Virus record (IMG/VR): IMGVR_UViG_3300000233_000008
Coordinates: 1-64,000 of that record
From: a virus
Length of the DNA: 64,000 nucleotides
Reading direction: 5' to 3' (one strand)
Shown here piece by piece: positions 52,133 to 59,423 of this stretch. The translations under genes and the position numbers were made by a program. The notes under the pieces were generated by a model that was not told the DNA's origin, did no database searches, and saw only the letters and a program-made list of their open reading frames with translations. Each line of letters starts with the position of its first letter. Within the stretch, counting starts at the first letter, position 1.

Positions 52133-52912
52133 TTACTTCTTGCTGACATCTGTATAATCTGCGTCTTCAATATCATCGCTAGACGATACGATTTTTTGCT
52201 GAACAATATCTTTTGTTCTGGCGCCGGACTTAATAAGTTCCAGTTGCTGTTTTGCTAGATCAGCAATAAGGCTTTCCATATCATCCATAGCTTTATTCTT
52301 AGTGGTTCCGATATCAATCTTAATAAGAGTGTTCTCTGGTTTCTTAAGATGGTTTAGAATAGAGTTGGCTGCTTGTGTTCTTGCCATATCAGAAGTAGAG
52401 CTTGCCATAATCTCTACTTGTGTGTTAATAGCTTTTTGATAAGCATCCTGGTTTAACACATAATGCGGAACCATTGTCTGTTCAAAGATCTCATTAACAA
52501 GCTTGCCTCTGTTGTAAGCAGATACATAGCTTTCAATGTCTTTCTTTGTGGTTCCATTAGCAACGTGTTTGGAATATCTATCTGGAAATGTTCTTACATA
52601 CGCATCAAAGTTGGAGTACCCTCTCAACTTGAACGAAACATAAGTAACAGCATTCAAATAATCTTCAACACTGTATCTGCTATCTGTAAGAATATTTGTA
52701 TAAGAGATAAAGTTATCTCTCACATTTTTAGCAAACTCTTCATCTTTGCTAATATTCTCAATCTTTTCAGCAAGTTCATCCGAAGCCATCCTTTTCAGGT
52801 GTTTTGGCAAGGCTTGCTGCAAGAGTGTTTTTGTCAGTGTGTAGTCTTTTTTAGTAGATAGCATGCCAACTTTTGGCTCTGCTTCATTAGCATCTTCATC
52901 GAAAATAGACAT
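52133..52912 (-). CDS. Probable small terminase or packaging-associated protein, 259 aa
   Basis: Predicted helical protein, first gene of the late leftward block, two genes upstream of the large terminase. It has segments KTLLQQALPKHLKRMASDEL (near 32-51), a central helical region with Tyr-rich turns, and an acidic tail DDIEDADYTD. Small terminases usually sit here, but no specific match is recognised. The start at 52912 is set by GGAGG seven bases upstream. Confidence 0.6.
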   Translation of the reverse strand: MSIFDEDANEAEPKVGMLSTKKDYTLTKTLLQQALPKHLKRMASDELAEKIENISKDEEFAKNVRDNFISYTNILTDSRYSVEDYLNAVTYVSFKLRGYSNFDAYVRTFPDRYSKHVANGTTKKDIESYVSAYNRGKLVNEIFEQTMVPHYVLNQDAYQKAINTQVEIMASSTSDMARTQAANSILNHLKKPENTLIKIDIGTTKNKAMDDMESLIADLAKQQLELIKSGARTKDIVQQKIVSSSDDIEDADYTDVSKK

Positions 52913-52936
52913 TGCTAATCCTCCATTCATACCAAG

Positions 52937-52964
52937 TATATAGGTGTCTTATAGGGAAAAGCAA
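52937..52964 (-). promoter_or_regulatory. Candidate sigma70-like late promoter
   Basis: Read leftward: TTGCTT, a 16-base spacer, then TATATA, about 25 bases before the start codon of the first late gene. This is the expected position for the promoter of the packaging operon, and it shares the TATATA -10 with the site ahead of the virion polymerase gene. Confidence 0.5.
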
Positions 52965-53184
52965 CATATGAAATTTTTATAAATTTTTTTGGCAAAGATG
53001 GAAATTTGATAAATTAGTCTCGTAGCTGGGTTTACCACATCTATCCCCCAACTTAAAATTGATACCCCCCCCGGTAGTTGATTTTTATCGTACGTTTATA
53101 CCTACCCCCATTGTATCTCCTGTATCTCTCATACTGGGTAGTCTTCATACTATCTACCACGTGTATACTTGTGTGTATATGTAT
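52965..53184. other. Divergent intergenic region, probable genome-end region
   Basis: No gene is seen between the first late leftward gene and the first rightward gene. The stretch has several C runs (five to eight C at about 53044, 53067 and 53107), AT-rich blocks, and imperfect repeats of TATCTC and GTATAC. In N4-like phages the linear ends with direct terminal repeats lie between the packaging genes and the first early gene, so an end here is likely. I cannot see the repeat boundaries. Confidence 0.45.
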
Positions 53185-53221
53185 AGGCGCTAACGCGCCT
53201 TAGTGATACGCTCATGTATCA
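53185..53221 (+). promoter_or_regulatory. Paired hairpins before the first rightward gene
   Basis: AGGCGC-TAAC-GCGCCT (53185-53200) followed by TGATAC/GTATCA (53204-53221). The gene start comes about 20 bases later. This is the first of four hairpin pairs of the same layout. Confidence 0.5.
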
Positions 53222-53241
53222 GCCATCAATGGAGAAGTCCA

Positions 53242-53352
53242 ATGAAGAAGCCTTCGCTCTCATCTCTCGGTCGCAATGACCTTCAACTGTTCTTTGCTTT
53301 GGTATCCAAAGTATTGAACGAACATCAATCTTCCAACAAAGGAACTGCGTGA
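53242..53352 (+). CDS. Small protein, 36 aa, first rightward gene
   Basis: The start at 53242 is set by GGAG at 53231-53234. The short protein (MKKPSLSSLGRND...) has a predicted hydrophobic helix (LQLFFALVSKVL). Codons are biased to CTC, CGC and GCT, as in the next genes. The stop overlaps the next ATG (TGATG). Function unknown. Confidence 0.6.
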   Translation: MKKPSLSSLGRNDLQLFFALVSKVLNEHQSSNKGTA

Positions 53353-53480
53353 TGACTGTCATCGCTCTCGCTCTCGTGTTTGCTGTCGCTGGTGCCTACA
53401 ATGCTCTCAGTGAACGGTATATGACTGGATTGGTATGCCTCATGATTGGTATGTCAATCCCTCTCTTGAATACTCTGTAA
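53352..53480 (+). CDS. Small membrane protein, 42 aa
   Basis: Two predicted membrane segments (residues about 3-16 and 24-40: VIALALVFAVAGAY, then MTGLVCLMIGMSIPLL). Coupled to the preceding gene by TGATG. Early small membrane proteins of phages often act on host envelope functions, but nothing specific is visible. Confidence 0.6.
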   Translation: MTVIALALVFAVAGAYNALSERYMTGLVCLMIGMSIPLLNTL

Positions 53481-53551
53481 TGGGTATTCCTCAATAATAC
53501 TCAAGGCCTAACGGCCTTGGGTCAGGTTCAACAATGGTGTTGTTCCTGGGT
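53468..53551 (+). promoter_or_regulatory. Hairpin set before the second early block
   Basis: GAATAC/GTATTC (53468-53489) overlaps a competing pair GTATT/AATAC (53484-53500). CAAGGCC-TAAC-GGCCTTG follows (53502-53519), then an imperfect hairpin based on CAGG/CCTG (53523-53548). The next gene starts about 20 bases later. Confidence 0.5.
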
Positions 53552-53568
53552 CCATCAACAAAAGGATT

Positions 53569-53904
53569 ATGGACATGTGGAAACTGTTGGCTGCTCCCTT
53601 CCGGATTTTCGGTGTTATTGGTACGGCAGCGGATGCTGCTGAGTTTGGATTGAACTCTATGGTTCGGTCCTATCGTCGGGTTAATGAAGTCTCTGAAAAG
53701 AAGGCTTTTATGACCCATACTGGTAATCTTCGTCGTGCTCTCGATGAAGCTACCAAGGAAGTTGTTCAAGCTGATATTAAGCTTGTTCAAGAAATCCAAG
53801 CTCTCTCTCTTGAAGAGCAAGGTCATTTTGCTGCTGTAAAGGCAGAACTTGATGCTGCTTGGAAAGCTCATACCTCTCGTCAGCCTGCTACTGTCGAAGA
53901 GTAA
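53569..53904 (+). CDS. Hypothetical early protein, 111 aa
   Basis: AAAGG at 53561-53565 fits either ATG 53569 or, with better spacing, ATG 53575 two codons later. The N terminus is hydrophobic (LLAAPFRIFGVIGTAADAAEFG), and the rest is a predicted long helix with coiled-coil character (about 40-100). Strong bias to GCT, CTC and GTT suggests high early expression. Function unknown. Confidence 0.75.
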   Translation: MDMWKLLAAPFRIFGVIGTAADAAEFGLNSMVRSYRRVNEVSEKKAFMTHTGNLRRALDEATKEVVQADIKLVQEIQALSLEEQGHFAAVKAELDAAWKAHTSRQPATVEE

Positions 53905-53911
53905 AACCAAA

Positions 53912-53994
53912 GGTATATCCAGTAATATGGGTATACCATCTTTCTACCAAGAAAAGGCCTAACGGCCTTTCGTGAGTATCAATGGTGGTACTCA
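53912..53994 (+). promoter_or_regulatory. Hairpin set before the third early gene
   Basis: GGTATA/TATACC (53912-53937), then AAAGGCC-TAAC-GGCCTTT (53953-53970), then TGAGTA/TACTCA (53973-53994). The gene start is 25 bases further on, with GGAG at 54009. Same layout as the sets at 53185 and 53502. Confidence 0.55.
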
Positions 53995-54018
53995 TTCGTC
54001 CAACAATGGAGAAAACCA

Positions 54019-54432
54019 ATGGACATCGTTCAAGCCCAAACCTCTGCTCGTGGTGAATACCTCTCTCCTGCTGCCAAGGCTCTTGAAGAAGAGCTGATGG
54101 CTGAGTTCAATGTTCTTCCGACCAACGAAGATCCGAACTACCGCTACCTGAATGTCATCTTCAATGGTTCTGCCATTGGTGGTATGTCGATTCAGGACCT
54201 CATCCGCAATGCTGCTCGTAACAACGAGAAAGCTCCTGCTGGTGCTCCTATGGCTTCTGCCAAGGCTGTCATCCAAGCTCTGAATAGCATCGCTGTTGGT
54301 GCTTTCAAGCGTACGCCTGCTGTTGCCGGCTTCTCGCTTGAGTTCCGTTGTGCTCCTCGTAAGGGCTCTGCTCCTGTTGAAACCAACAGTCAGGCTACCT
54401 TCGAGACGCTTCTGGCCTCTCTGCTTGGCTAA
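54019..54432 (+). CDS. Hypothetical early protein, 137 aa
   Basis: Strongly biased codon use (CTC, GCT, ATC, AAC) suggests very high early expression. Predicted helical N terminus (YLSPAAKALEEELMAEFNVLP), a Gly/Ala-rich middle and a beta-like C terminus (AGFSLEFRCAPR). I do not recognise a family. A very strong terminator follows. Confidence 0.8.
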   Translation: MDIVQAQTSARGEYLSPAAKALEEELMAEFNVLPTNEDPNYRYLNVIFNGSAIGGMSIQDLIRNAARNNEKAPAGAPMASAKAVIQALNSIAVGAFKRTPAVAGFSLEFRCAPRKGSAPVETNSQATFETLLASLLG

Positions 54433-54440
54433 GGCATTTG

Positions 54441-54487
54441 ACCCATCAGTGTATCTTCGGATACATTGGTGGGTTATTTTTTTCTTG
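54441..54487 (+). terminator. Strong rho-independent terminator
   Basis: A 15-pair stem (54441-54455 with 54460-54474, two G-T pairs) capped by TTCG, followed by TATTTTTTTC. It closes the first early block. Confidence 0.92.
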
Positions 54488-54893
54488 AACCAATATACCA
54501 CATTACCACGAGTATATTCCACCTATAGCTACAGTAACTTTCTTGATAGTTTAGAGAAAGTCTTTTATAATGGTTTTTTGTGTGTTTATAATATGTATTT
54601 GCGAAGCCCTCTAATATGATTATAATACACTCTTTAGAGTGTATTCATAATAGAATTCGGCAATCAAGATTGTTGTACTCTTATATCTGGATAAGATCCA
54701 AACACAATCCAACATAAATATTTCATACCCACACTATCCTATTGATATTCTTCAAAAGAAATATAATAATCCACTTTATGTATTAGTAATCTTCAGTATA
54801 GATAGTCTGCTGAAAGACTATGACTATCTTACAAAACCACTGTAAATTAATAATCATTATTAAGTATGCTATGTACTCTTCAGTGTATTCTTC
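54488..54893 (+). other. AT-rich non-coding region with many hairpins
   Basis: About 400 bases without a convincing gene. It holds a perfect sigma70-type promoter (54543-54571), ACTTTCT/AGAAAGT around 54536-54560, AATACACTC-TTTA-GAGTGTATT around 54624-54645, two competing hairpins around AGATAGTC/GACTATCT and ATAGTCT/AGACTAT near 54795-54830, and a palindrome TTAATAAT/ATTATTAA near 54847. It could be an origin, a promoter region for the polymerase genes or a regulatory RNA. Confidence 0.5.
54543..54571 (+). promoter_or_regulatory. Near-consensus sigma70 promoter
   Basis: TTGATA, 17-base spacer, TATAAT: five of six and six of six matches to consensus at optimal spacing. It points toward the RNA polymerase subunit genes about 390 bases away. 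If active it would let host RNA polymerase start early transcription without the virion enzyme. Confidence 0.65.
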
Positions 54894-54939
54894 AGGGCCT
54901 GACGGCCTTTTTTGAGTGTCTTATGAATGTCTCATAAGA
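54894..54939 (+). promoter_or_regulatory. Paired hairpins before the RNAPII subunit gene
   Basis: AGGGCC-TGAC-GGCCTT (54894-54909), followed by a T run, then TCTTATGA/TCATAAGA (54919-54939). The gene start comes about 24 bases later. The first hairpin with its T run also reads as a terminator; a terminator followed by a promoter is possible. Confidence 0.5.
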
Positions 54940-54963
54940 ACAATGCCAATGAAAGGGAATATC

Positions 54964-55833
54964 ATGGCAATGCAACTGCAACAGAAATCCAACGTCACTG
55001 AAGTCTATGAAAATGCTGATTTTATGAGCATTATCAATGACATTGGAGAGGAAAAGCATCTTCAAAATCTACAATCTATCGTAGAAGAAGGGGATAGCAG
55101 CTTCCGTAGCTCTGTTATTCTCCAAGAAATTTCAAAACATCCTCTTTTCGCTGAAAGAGATAATACCTATAAAAAGGTGTTATCTATGGTCCTTATGAAT
55201 CCTGCTCCAATCAGTGAGATTCTCAAGGCCATTCAGAAAGACTTTTCTGGTGATTATGATGCAGCTGCATTGTATATTTCCAGTCTTCCAAAAGAAGAAT
55301 TTTCTGTTATTTATTCAGAGAATTCTGACAGACAACCAGTCTTTCTTTTGAAGACAGCATTCTCAATGGGAGAAGCAGATAAAACAGCTCTAAAAGCTCG
55401 TTATATCTCTCCTCTCATCAATCCATCCAAAAGCGTCAACCCATATTCAGGAATTCCATTTAGTGTTGTAAAACACTATGAAACACCTGATAGGTATCTT
55501 GAGCTCTTTGAGTTCGAGACAGCGCTTCCAAAATCAATGCTTGAAGCACATGATGTTCTGGTCATTCAGAACAATGTCAAACTCAAATTTGTATTGTCTT
55601 CTCTCTTTGAAGATAAAACAAATATGCCCATCAATACAAAGAAAAGCTACAAAGCTTCTTCTGAAAACTTGATGAGCACTTTGAGTGTGCTTTCAAATGG
55701 TGAATTCTACTTGGCTCATTCTTATGACCATCGAGGAAGACACTATGCTCGCGGATATCAGCTCAATTACCAAGGAACTGATTTCAACAAAGCAAGCATT
55801 GAATTCGCAAACAAAGAGATTATCCCTGTATAG
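54964..55833 (+). CDS. RNA polymerase II subunit 1 (T7-type, N-terminal part), 289 aa
   Basis: Carries the N-terminal polymerase part up to the conserved SYDHRGRHYARGY segment near residues 257-269 (the D-x-x-G-R motif, T7 RNAP motif T/DxGR), followed by NYQGTDFNKASIEFANKE, then stops. The catalytic Asp residues are in the next gene. N4 RNAPII is also a heterodimer of about 30 and 40 kDa subunits, so the split is inherited rather than a fresh frameshift. It transcribes middle genes. The start at 54964 has GGGA a few bases upstream; an upstream in-frame start at 54916 lies in the hairpin. Confidence 0.88.
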   Translation: MAMQLQQKSNVTEVYENADFMSIINDIGEEKHLQNLQSIVEEGDSSFRSSVILQEISKHPLFAERDNTYKKVLSMVLMNPAPISEILKAIQKDFSGDYDAAALYISSLPKEEFSVIYSENSDRQPVFLLKTAFSMGEADKTALKARYISPLINPSKSVNPYSGIPFSVVKHYETPDRYLELFEFETALPKSMLEAHDVLVIQNNVKLKFVLSSLFEDKTNMPINTKKSYKASSENLMSTLSVLSNGEFYLAHSYDHRGRHYARGYQLNYQGTDFNKASIEFANKEIIPV

Positions 55834-55989
55834 GGATGATTACAGAGAGGTGTAAATCCTCTCACTTAATCCATTAATAAACAATAGTCGGAACTCTTAC
55901 AGGAACAATAGTCGAAAACACCAAAGGAACAATAGAATAAGCTTGAAAAAGCTACTTCAACTTCCACCCGCATCCAAAGGAGAACTCCG
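55822..55989 (+). other. Spacer between the two RNAPII subunit genes with hairpins and short repeats
   Basis: ATCCCT-GTAT-AGGGAT spans the stop codon (55822-55837), and GAGAGG/CCTCTC follows (55845-55863). Three copies of AACAATAG, two extended by TCG, lie at about 55880, 55904 and 55928, and AGCTT-GAAA-AAGCT is near 55940. The gap is about 155 bases with no gene. The subunits are not translationally coupled, so the repeats may control their ratio. Confidence 0.5.
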
Positions 55990-57159
55990 ATGCAACTCTT
56001 CACACCCAAGCAACACCTGGAGATGAACATTGTCAACATGCATATTGAACGCTTGTCGTTCAATGAGCGTCTTGAAACGTTCAACAACAACAAAGCTGCT
56101 TATCTCTCTTTTGATGCTTCTGTCATCAAAGAAGCAGCTGAGCCCAACCAACTGATTGCTTCCATCAATGCGTATAAAGACGCAATGAATGGTAAAGCAA
56201 TTGGCTTTGGTATCGCAGCTGATGCTACTGCATCTGGCGCACAACTCTACGCAGTATTGTCCCATGATAATGCTGTTGCTCGCGATTGTAACCTCACTTC
56301 AAGTGAGAATTACAAAGACTTTTATTCGGAAGCAACCCTTGCTTTCAAAACACAAAAGTCTCGCAAAGAAGTAAAACAGGCTGTAATGCCTTGGTTTTAC
56401 GGATCTGCCGCGAAACCCGCTCAAGTCTTCGGTTCTCTCGAAGCATTTGAAGATGCTATGGCTATGGCGTACCCTGGTATGCTTCGCTTGCGTCAAGCAT
56501 TGCTCAAGGCTTGGAACAAGAACAATGTAATCCAATCTTGGACACTTCCAGATGGATTCCAAACTTCTTCTTACGAACAATCTTCCGAAACTTGGAAGGT
56601 AAAACTCGGTAATGCTTATGCCGAGATTCGTAAGCACATTCCTGCAAAAGCAGAATCCAGCATCAAAAATGCTGCTAACGTCATCCATTCTATCGATGGG
56701 TACGTTGCTCGTGAAGCAGTGCGTAGAGCACGTTATGGGTCTTCCAACAAGATCCAATTGCTTCAATCTCTGCGTTCCAAGAACGTCAACATCGAGAATA
56801 TCACGATGTTTGAAAAGTATTGGGCGTTGTATAAGAAAACTGGAATGCTGTCTGCCGGCATTCTTCCGTTTTGTGATGGTATTAATCCCACTGAACATCA
56901 ATATGATGTACTTCGGGAATTGATTCTCTCACTGCCGAATACTCCATTTGAAGTGCTGGTAGTTCACGATTCCTTCCGTGTACTGCCAACATACGCAAAC
57001 GAGATTCGTTGTCTCTACAACAAAGTTCTGTATGAAATCGCTGAATCCAACTTGATGGACAGCATTCTTACAGACATTCACGGAAAGACCACGACTTTTG
57101 AAAAAGAGTCGTTCTTCAATTTCCGTGAATTGGGAGCTGCTAATCACAGCCTCTCGTAA
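55990..57159 (+). CDS. RNA polymerase II subunit 2 (T7-type, catalytic part), 389 aa
   Basis: Carries the catalytic motifs absent from subunit 1: motif A FGIAADATASGAQLYAV near residues 72-88 (Asp in ADATASG), motif B RKEVKQAVMPWFYGSAAK near 130-147 (Lys and Tyr-Gly), and motif C LVVHDSFR near 319-326 (second catalytic Asp). Length suits the larger N4 RNAPII subunit (404 aa). AAAGGAG precedes the start. In N4 this heterodimer, helped by a further early protein, transcribes the replication genes. Confidence 0.92.
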   Translation: MQLFTPKQHLEMNIVNMHIERLSFNERLETFNNNKAAYLSFDASVIKEAAEPNQLIASINAYKDAMNGKAIGFGIAADATASGAQLYAVLSHDNAVARDCNLTSSENYKDFYSEATLAFKTQKSRKEVKQAVMPWFYGSAAKPAQVFGSLEAFEDAMAMAYPGMLRLRQALLKAWNKNNVIQSWTLPDGFQTSSYEQSSETWKVKLGNAYAEIRKHIPAKAESSIKNAANVIHSIDGYVAREAVRRARYGSSNKIQLLQSLRSKNVNIENITMFEKYWALYKKTGMLSAGILPFCDGINPTEHQYDVLRELILSLPNTPFEVLVVHDSFRVLPTYANEIRCLYNKVLYEIAESNLMDSILTDIHGKTTTFEKESFFNFRELGAANHSLS

Positions 57160-57167
57160 AACAAAAG

Positions 57168-57202
57168 CCCTATCGCAGTAATGCGGTAGGGTTCTTTTTT
57201 TT
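57168..57202 (+). terminator. Rho-independent terminator after the RNAPII genes
   Basis: CCCTATCGCA and TGCGGTAGGG form ten pairs (one wobble) with loop GTAA, followed by a TTC and eight T. Confidence 0.92.
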
Positions 57203-57253
57203 ATAACTAACAATAAGTGTTTTGTGTCTTTTCTTTTCAAAGGAAACCACAAA

Positions 57254-57574
57254 ATGCTTGAAGAAATCATTCAAAAATTTCATGATTTAAAATATTCATC
57301 TGGTAAACTAAAGCCAAGCTTAATATACGTATCTAATGAATTTTATAAACTTATTAATGCTCAAGCATTAAAATCTGAAAGGCTTACTCCAAGAACTGAT
57401 AAAAAAGATGGCATGATAATCATTGGTATAAGAATCATACCGGACAATAGTTTTAAAAACTTTGAAATATTCTTAAGCACTGCTCCTCTTTTTTCAGACC
57501 CAATGAATTTCATTGAAGATCTATCAGCCCACAAAAAGATGCAATGGCTTTATGAATTGGAGAAATACAAATGA
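57254..57574 (+). CDS. Hypothetical protein with SAHKKM motif, 106 aa
   Basis: The start at 57254 has AAAGGA upstream; the ORF could extend to 57224 but lacks a site there. Residues about 20-40 (LIYVSNEFYKLINAQA) and a GIRIIPDNS segment near 60 look like a predicted beta-alpha fold. It ends with DLSAHKKMQWLYELEKYK. The final motif recurs in three other small genes of this window. Overlaps the next gene by four bases. Confidence 0.7.
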   Translation: MLEEIIQKFHDLKYSSGKLKPSLIYVSNEFYKLINAQALKSERLTPRTDKKDGMIIIGIRIIPDNSFKNFEIFLSTAPLFSDPMNFIEDLSAHKKMQWLYELEKYK

Positions 57575-57816
57575 TTGGTCTGTATAACAAAACAACTTTT
57601 TACATGGAACACCTTGCTGCGCAACAGTGGTATCAAGTAAACGTAAAAAGATATACAATTATACATAAACAAAACAGAGTAAAAACTCCATTAGCTCTCG
57701 GTGGCTTTTGGTATGCTCCGGGATTAATCTATAAAGACTCGGTGTCTGCCCATGAAAAAATGCGTTACATTTCTTTGGGGTATTCAATCCTTGATAAACA
57801 AAACCAATCTGTTTAA
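57571..57816 (+). CDS. Hypothetical protein with SAHEKM motif, 81 aa
   Basis: Coupled to the preceding gene by ATGA. Basic, Tyr-rich N-terminal half, then SVSAHEKMRYISLGYSILDKQ at the C terminus, related to the motif of its neighbours. Function unknown. Confidence 0.65.
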   Translation: MIGLYNKTTFYMEHLAAQQWYQVNVKRYTIIHKQNRVKTPLALGGFWYAPGLIYKDSVSAHEKMRYISLGYSILDKQNQSV

Positions 57817-57845
57817 GTGTTTGTTGGTGTGTATGGAATACTATT

Positions 57846-58256
57846 ATGTCTATAACAAAATATCAATTCTGGGGGCAAAAAGAGTTGCTTACACACGTTA
57901 ATCCAAAACTAATAACGGGTATTCACTACGTATACAAAAACAAAGTTAAAACTCGTTGCTTCTTTGTTGTAGACAATATTGAGTATGAAATAGAAACCAT
58001 TGTTCTTGAAGATTTAAAAACTGCTAAAAGCATTAGAAAAATAATGCCGGTCTTTATTTTACAATCAAAATTTGAAACTGCTTTCAGTAAAGAAACAGCC
58101 CATCAAAAAATGAAGTATGCTTCACTACCCAAGTTTAAATTAACCAAACAGCAGTCTGTAAAGATTATTCGCTATAAAAACTTTAAAACAGATCTTACTT
58201 TTAAAGATACTATGTTTAAATGGCCTATTCCAGACAGTAACGTTTACGGATTTTAG
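57846..58256 (+). CDS. Hypothetical protein with TAHQKM motif, 136 aa
   Basis: Basic protein with predicted beta strands in the first half. The ETAHQKMKYASLPKFKLTKQ segment near residues 87-105 aligns with the end of the preceding protein (AH-x-KM-x-Y-x-SL). The final 30 residues are extra. Weak ribosome-binding site. Function unknown. Confidence 0.65.
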   Translation: MSITKYQFWGQKELLTHVNPKLITGIHYVYKNKVKTRCFFVVDNIEYEIETIVLEDLKTAKSIRKIMPVFILQSKFETAFSKETAHQKMKYASLPKFKLTKQQSVKIIRYKNFKTDLTFKDTMFKWPIPDSNVYGF

Positions 58257-58266
58257 GGAAATAAAT

Positions 58267-58686
58267 ATGTTTAATTTTGAAAATCCGGATATTCAAATAT
58301 CTTGCACTTGTTGTGAACAACTAATTGGAAATGAATATTTTAATAAAGGTTTAGCCTATCATTGTGCTTCTTTTTGGTATACTGACAAGAAAAACAAAAG
58401 AAAATTTATTTCAGGCGAATACGGCTCTACGCTTTTTGACATGTCTTATTATTACCTTAAACCAGAATACCAATATTTAACAAAGCTATTACCAACTAAA
58501 CAAGTTGTATGCGACTTTTGCGGTTGGCATTTTATGGTAACCTTTAAAATATTAGAACCTGCTGATTGTGATCCATCAGAAGACACTGATGAATTCGTAG
58601 AATGGTTTAAAACAGTTAAACCTAAATGCCCGGCGCATCAAGACTTACACCGCATTCAAACAATCAAACAAAAACTAGGATTATAG
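58267..58686 (+). CDS. Hypothetical Cys-rich protein, 139 aa
   Basis: Contains CTCCEQL near residues 13-19, HCASFWY near 32-38, CDFCGWHF near 79-86 and a late KCPAH near 119. The cysteine pairs suggest a zinc ribbon, but the spacing does not match a family I recognise. Function unknown. Confidence 0.7.
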   Translation: MFNFENPDIQISCTCCEQLIGNEYFNKGLAYHCASFWYTDKKNKRKFISGEYGSTLFDMSYYYLKPEYQYLTKLLPTKQVVCDFCGWHFMVTFKILEPADCDPSEDTDEFVEWFKTVKPKCPAHQDLHRIQTIKQKLGL

Positions 58687-58688
58687 TA

Positions 58689-58991
58689 ATGCCTGCTAAC
58701 TTAACAAACACTGAAAAGTTTGCAAAAGCTATTCAAAAATTTGAAGAATTGCTTCCAGGTTGGTGGTGGAGTGTAGGTATGTGCACATTAGGGGCACACG
58801 CTAGTTGCGCAATCGACGGATACTCAGATAAAGCAGAACTGCTTAATAACGTAAAATCTGGTCATCAATTCGATACAGGCTTTCATTGGGATAGTACCAA
58901 TGAACTTCCCCACCAAGCTTTGGAAAATGTAATGAACCAAGCTCTGGACTTTCTTAAAACATATAAGGAAAACAATAATGACACTAACTGA
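58689..58991 (+). CDS. Conserved phage protein (LPGWWWSVG type), 100 aa
   Basis: The start is ATG 58689, three bases after the previous stop; a longer in-frame extension runs into that gene. It carries FEELLPGWWWSVGMC near residues 18-32, a signature of small phage proteins of unknown function with an Ala/Ser-rich CxxGxHASCAIDG continuation and a helical C-terminal tail (LENVMNQALDFLKTY). Confidence 0.75.
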   Translation: MPANLTNTEKFAKAIQKFEELLPGWWWSVGMCTLGAHASCAIDGYSDKAELLNNVKSGHQFDTGFHWDSTNELPHQALENVMNQALDFLKTYKENNNDTN

Positions 58992-59190
58992 AGTTATTAA
59001 CAAGCTTAATGAGATTAAGCTGCTTGACCCAGATATTAAAGTATACGTAATTGCTGATCATGGACAAGATCTCACCAGATGTATTGATGTAGATTACAGC
59101 TGGATTAATCAACAAGGTGAAGAAGTTCACATTGATGATGTAAATGACTATGAGCCAGATGAAGTCGAACGAATTGTTGTTCTCTCTTAA
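58978..59190 (+). CDS. Small acidic hypothetical protein, 70 aa
   Basis: Overlaps the previous gene by 14 bases, with AAGGA just upstream. An alpha-beta pattern (VINKLNEIKLLDPDIKVYVIAD) and an acidic end. Function unknown. Confidence 0.7.
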   Translation: MTLTEVINKLNEIKLLDPDIKVYVIADHGQDLTRCIDVDYSWINQQGEEVHIDDVNDYEPDEVERIVVLS

Positions 59191-59201
59191 AGGATACTAT
59201 T

Positions 59202-59423
59202 ATGGGACTTGCTAAAACACCTGCCCAAACCAAAGATAAACCTGTATTCAAATTTGAATCTGGTGAACCTGTTGTTTGTATTAAGTCCGCTTCACCAGGC
59301 TACAAACTTAACCACGTTTACACACCTTATAAAAATGACAAAGGTATCGTTTGCCTTAAAGGTGATGACGGATTTGAAGACATGTGCTCTATGCTTGTCT
59401 CATCTTTTAAAAGGAAAGAATAA
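59202..59423 (+). CDS. Small hypothetical protein, 73 aa
   Basis: Preceded by AAAGGA. Basic, predicted beta-rich (VVCIKSASPGYKLNHVYT...). The stop overlaps the next ATG by one base (TAATG). Function unknown. Confidence 0.7.
   Translation: MGLAKTPAQTKDKPVFKFESGEPVVCIKSASPGYKLNHVYTPYKNDKGIVCLKGDDGFEDMCSMLVSSFKRKE

Noticed and set aside
53992-54522. Leftward frame of 176 residues opposite the early gene at 54019
   Set aside because: It reads through a terminator and the early gene's antisense strand, is Ser/Arg/Thr-rich, and the sense gene has the clear ribosome-binding site and biased codons.
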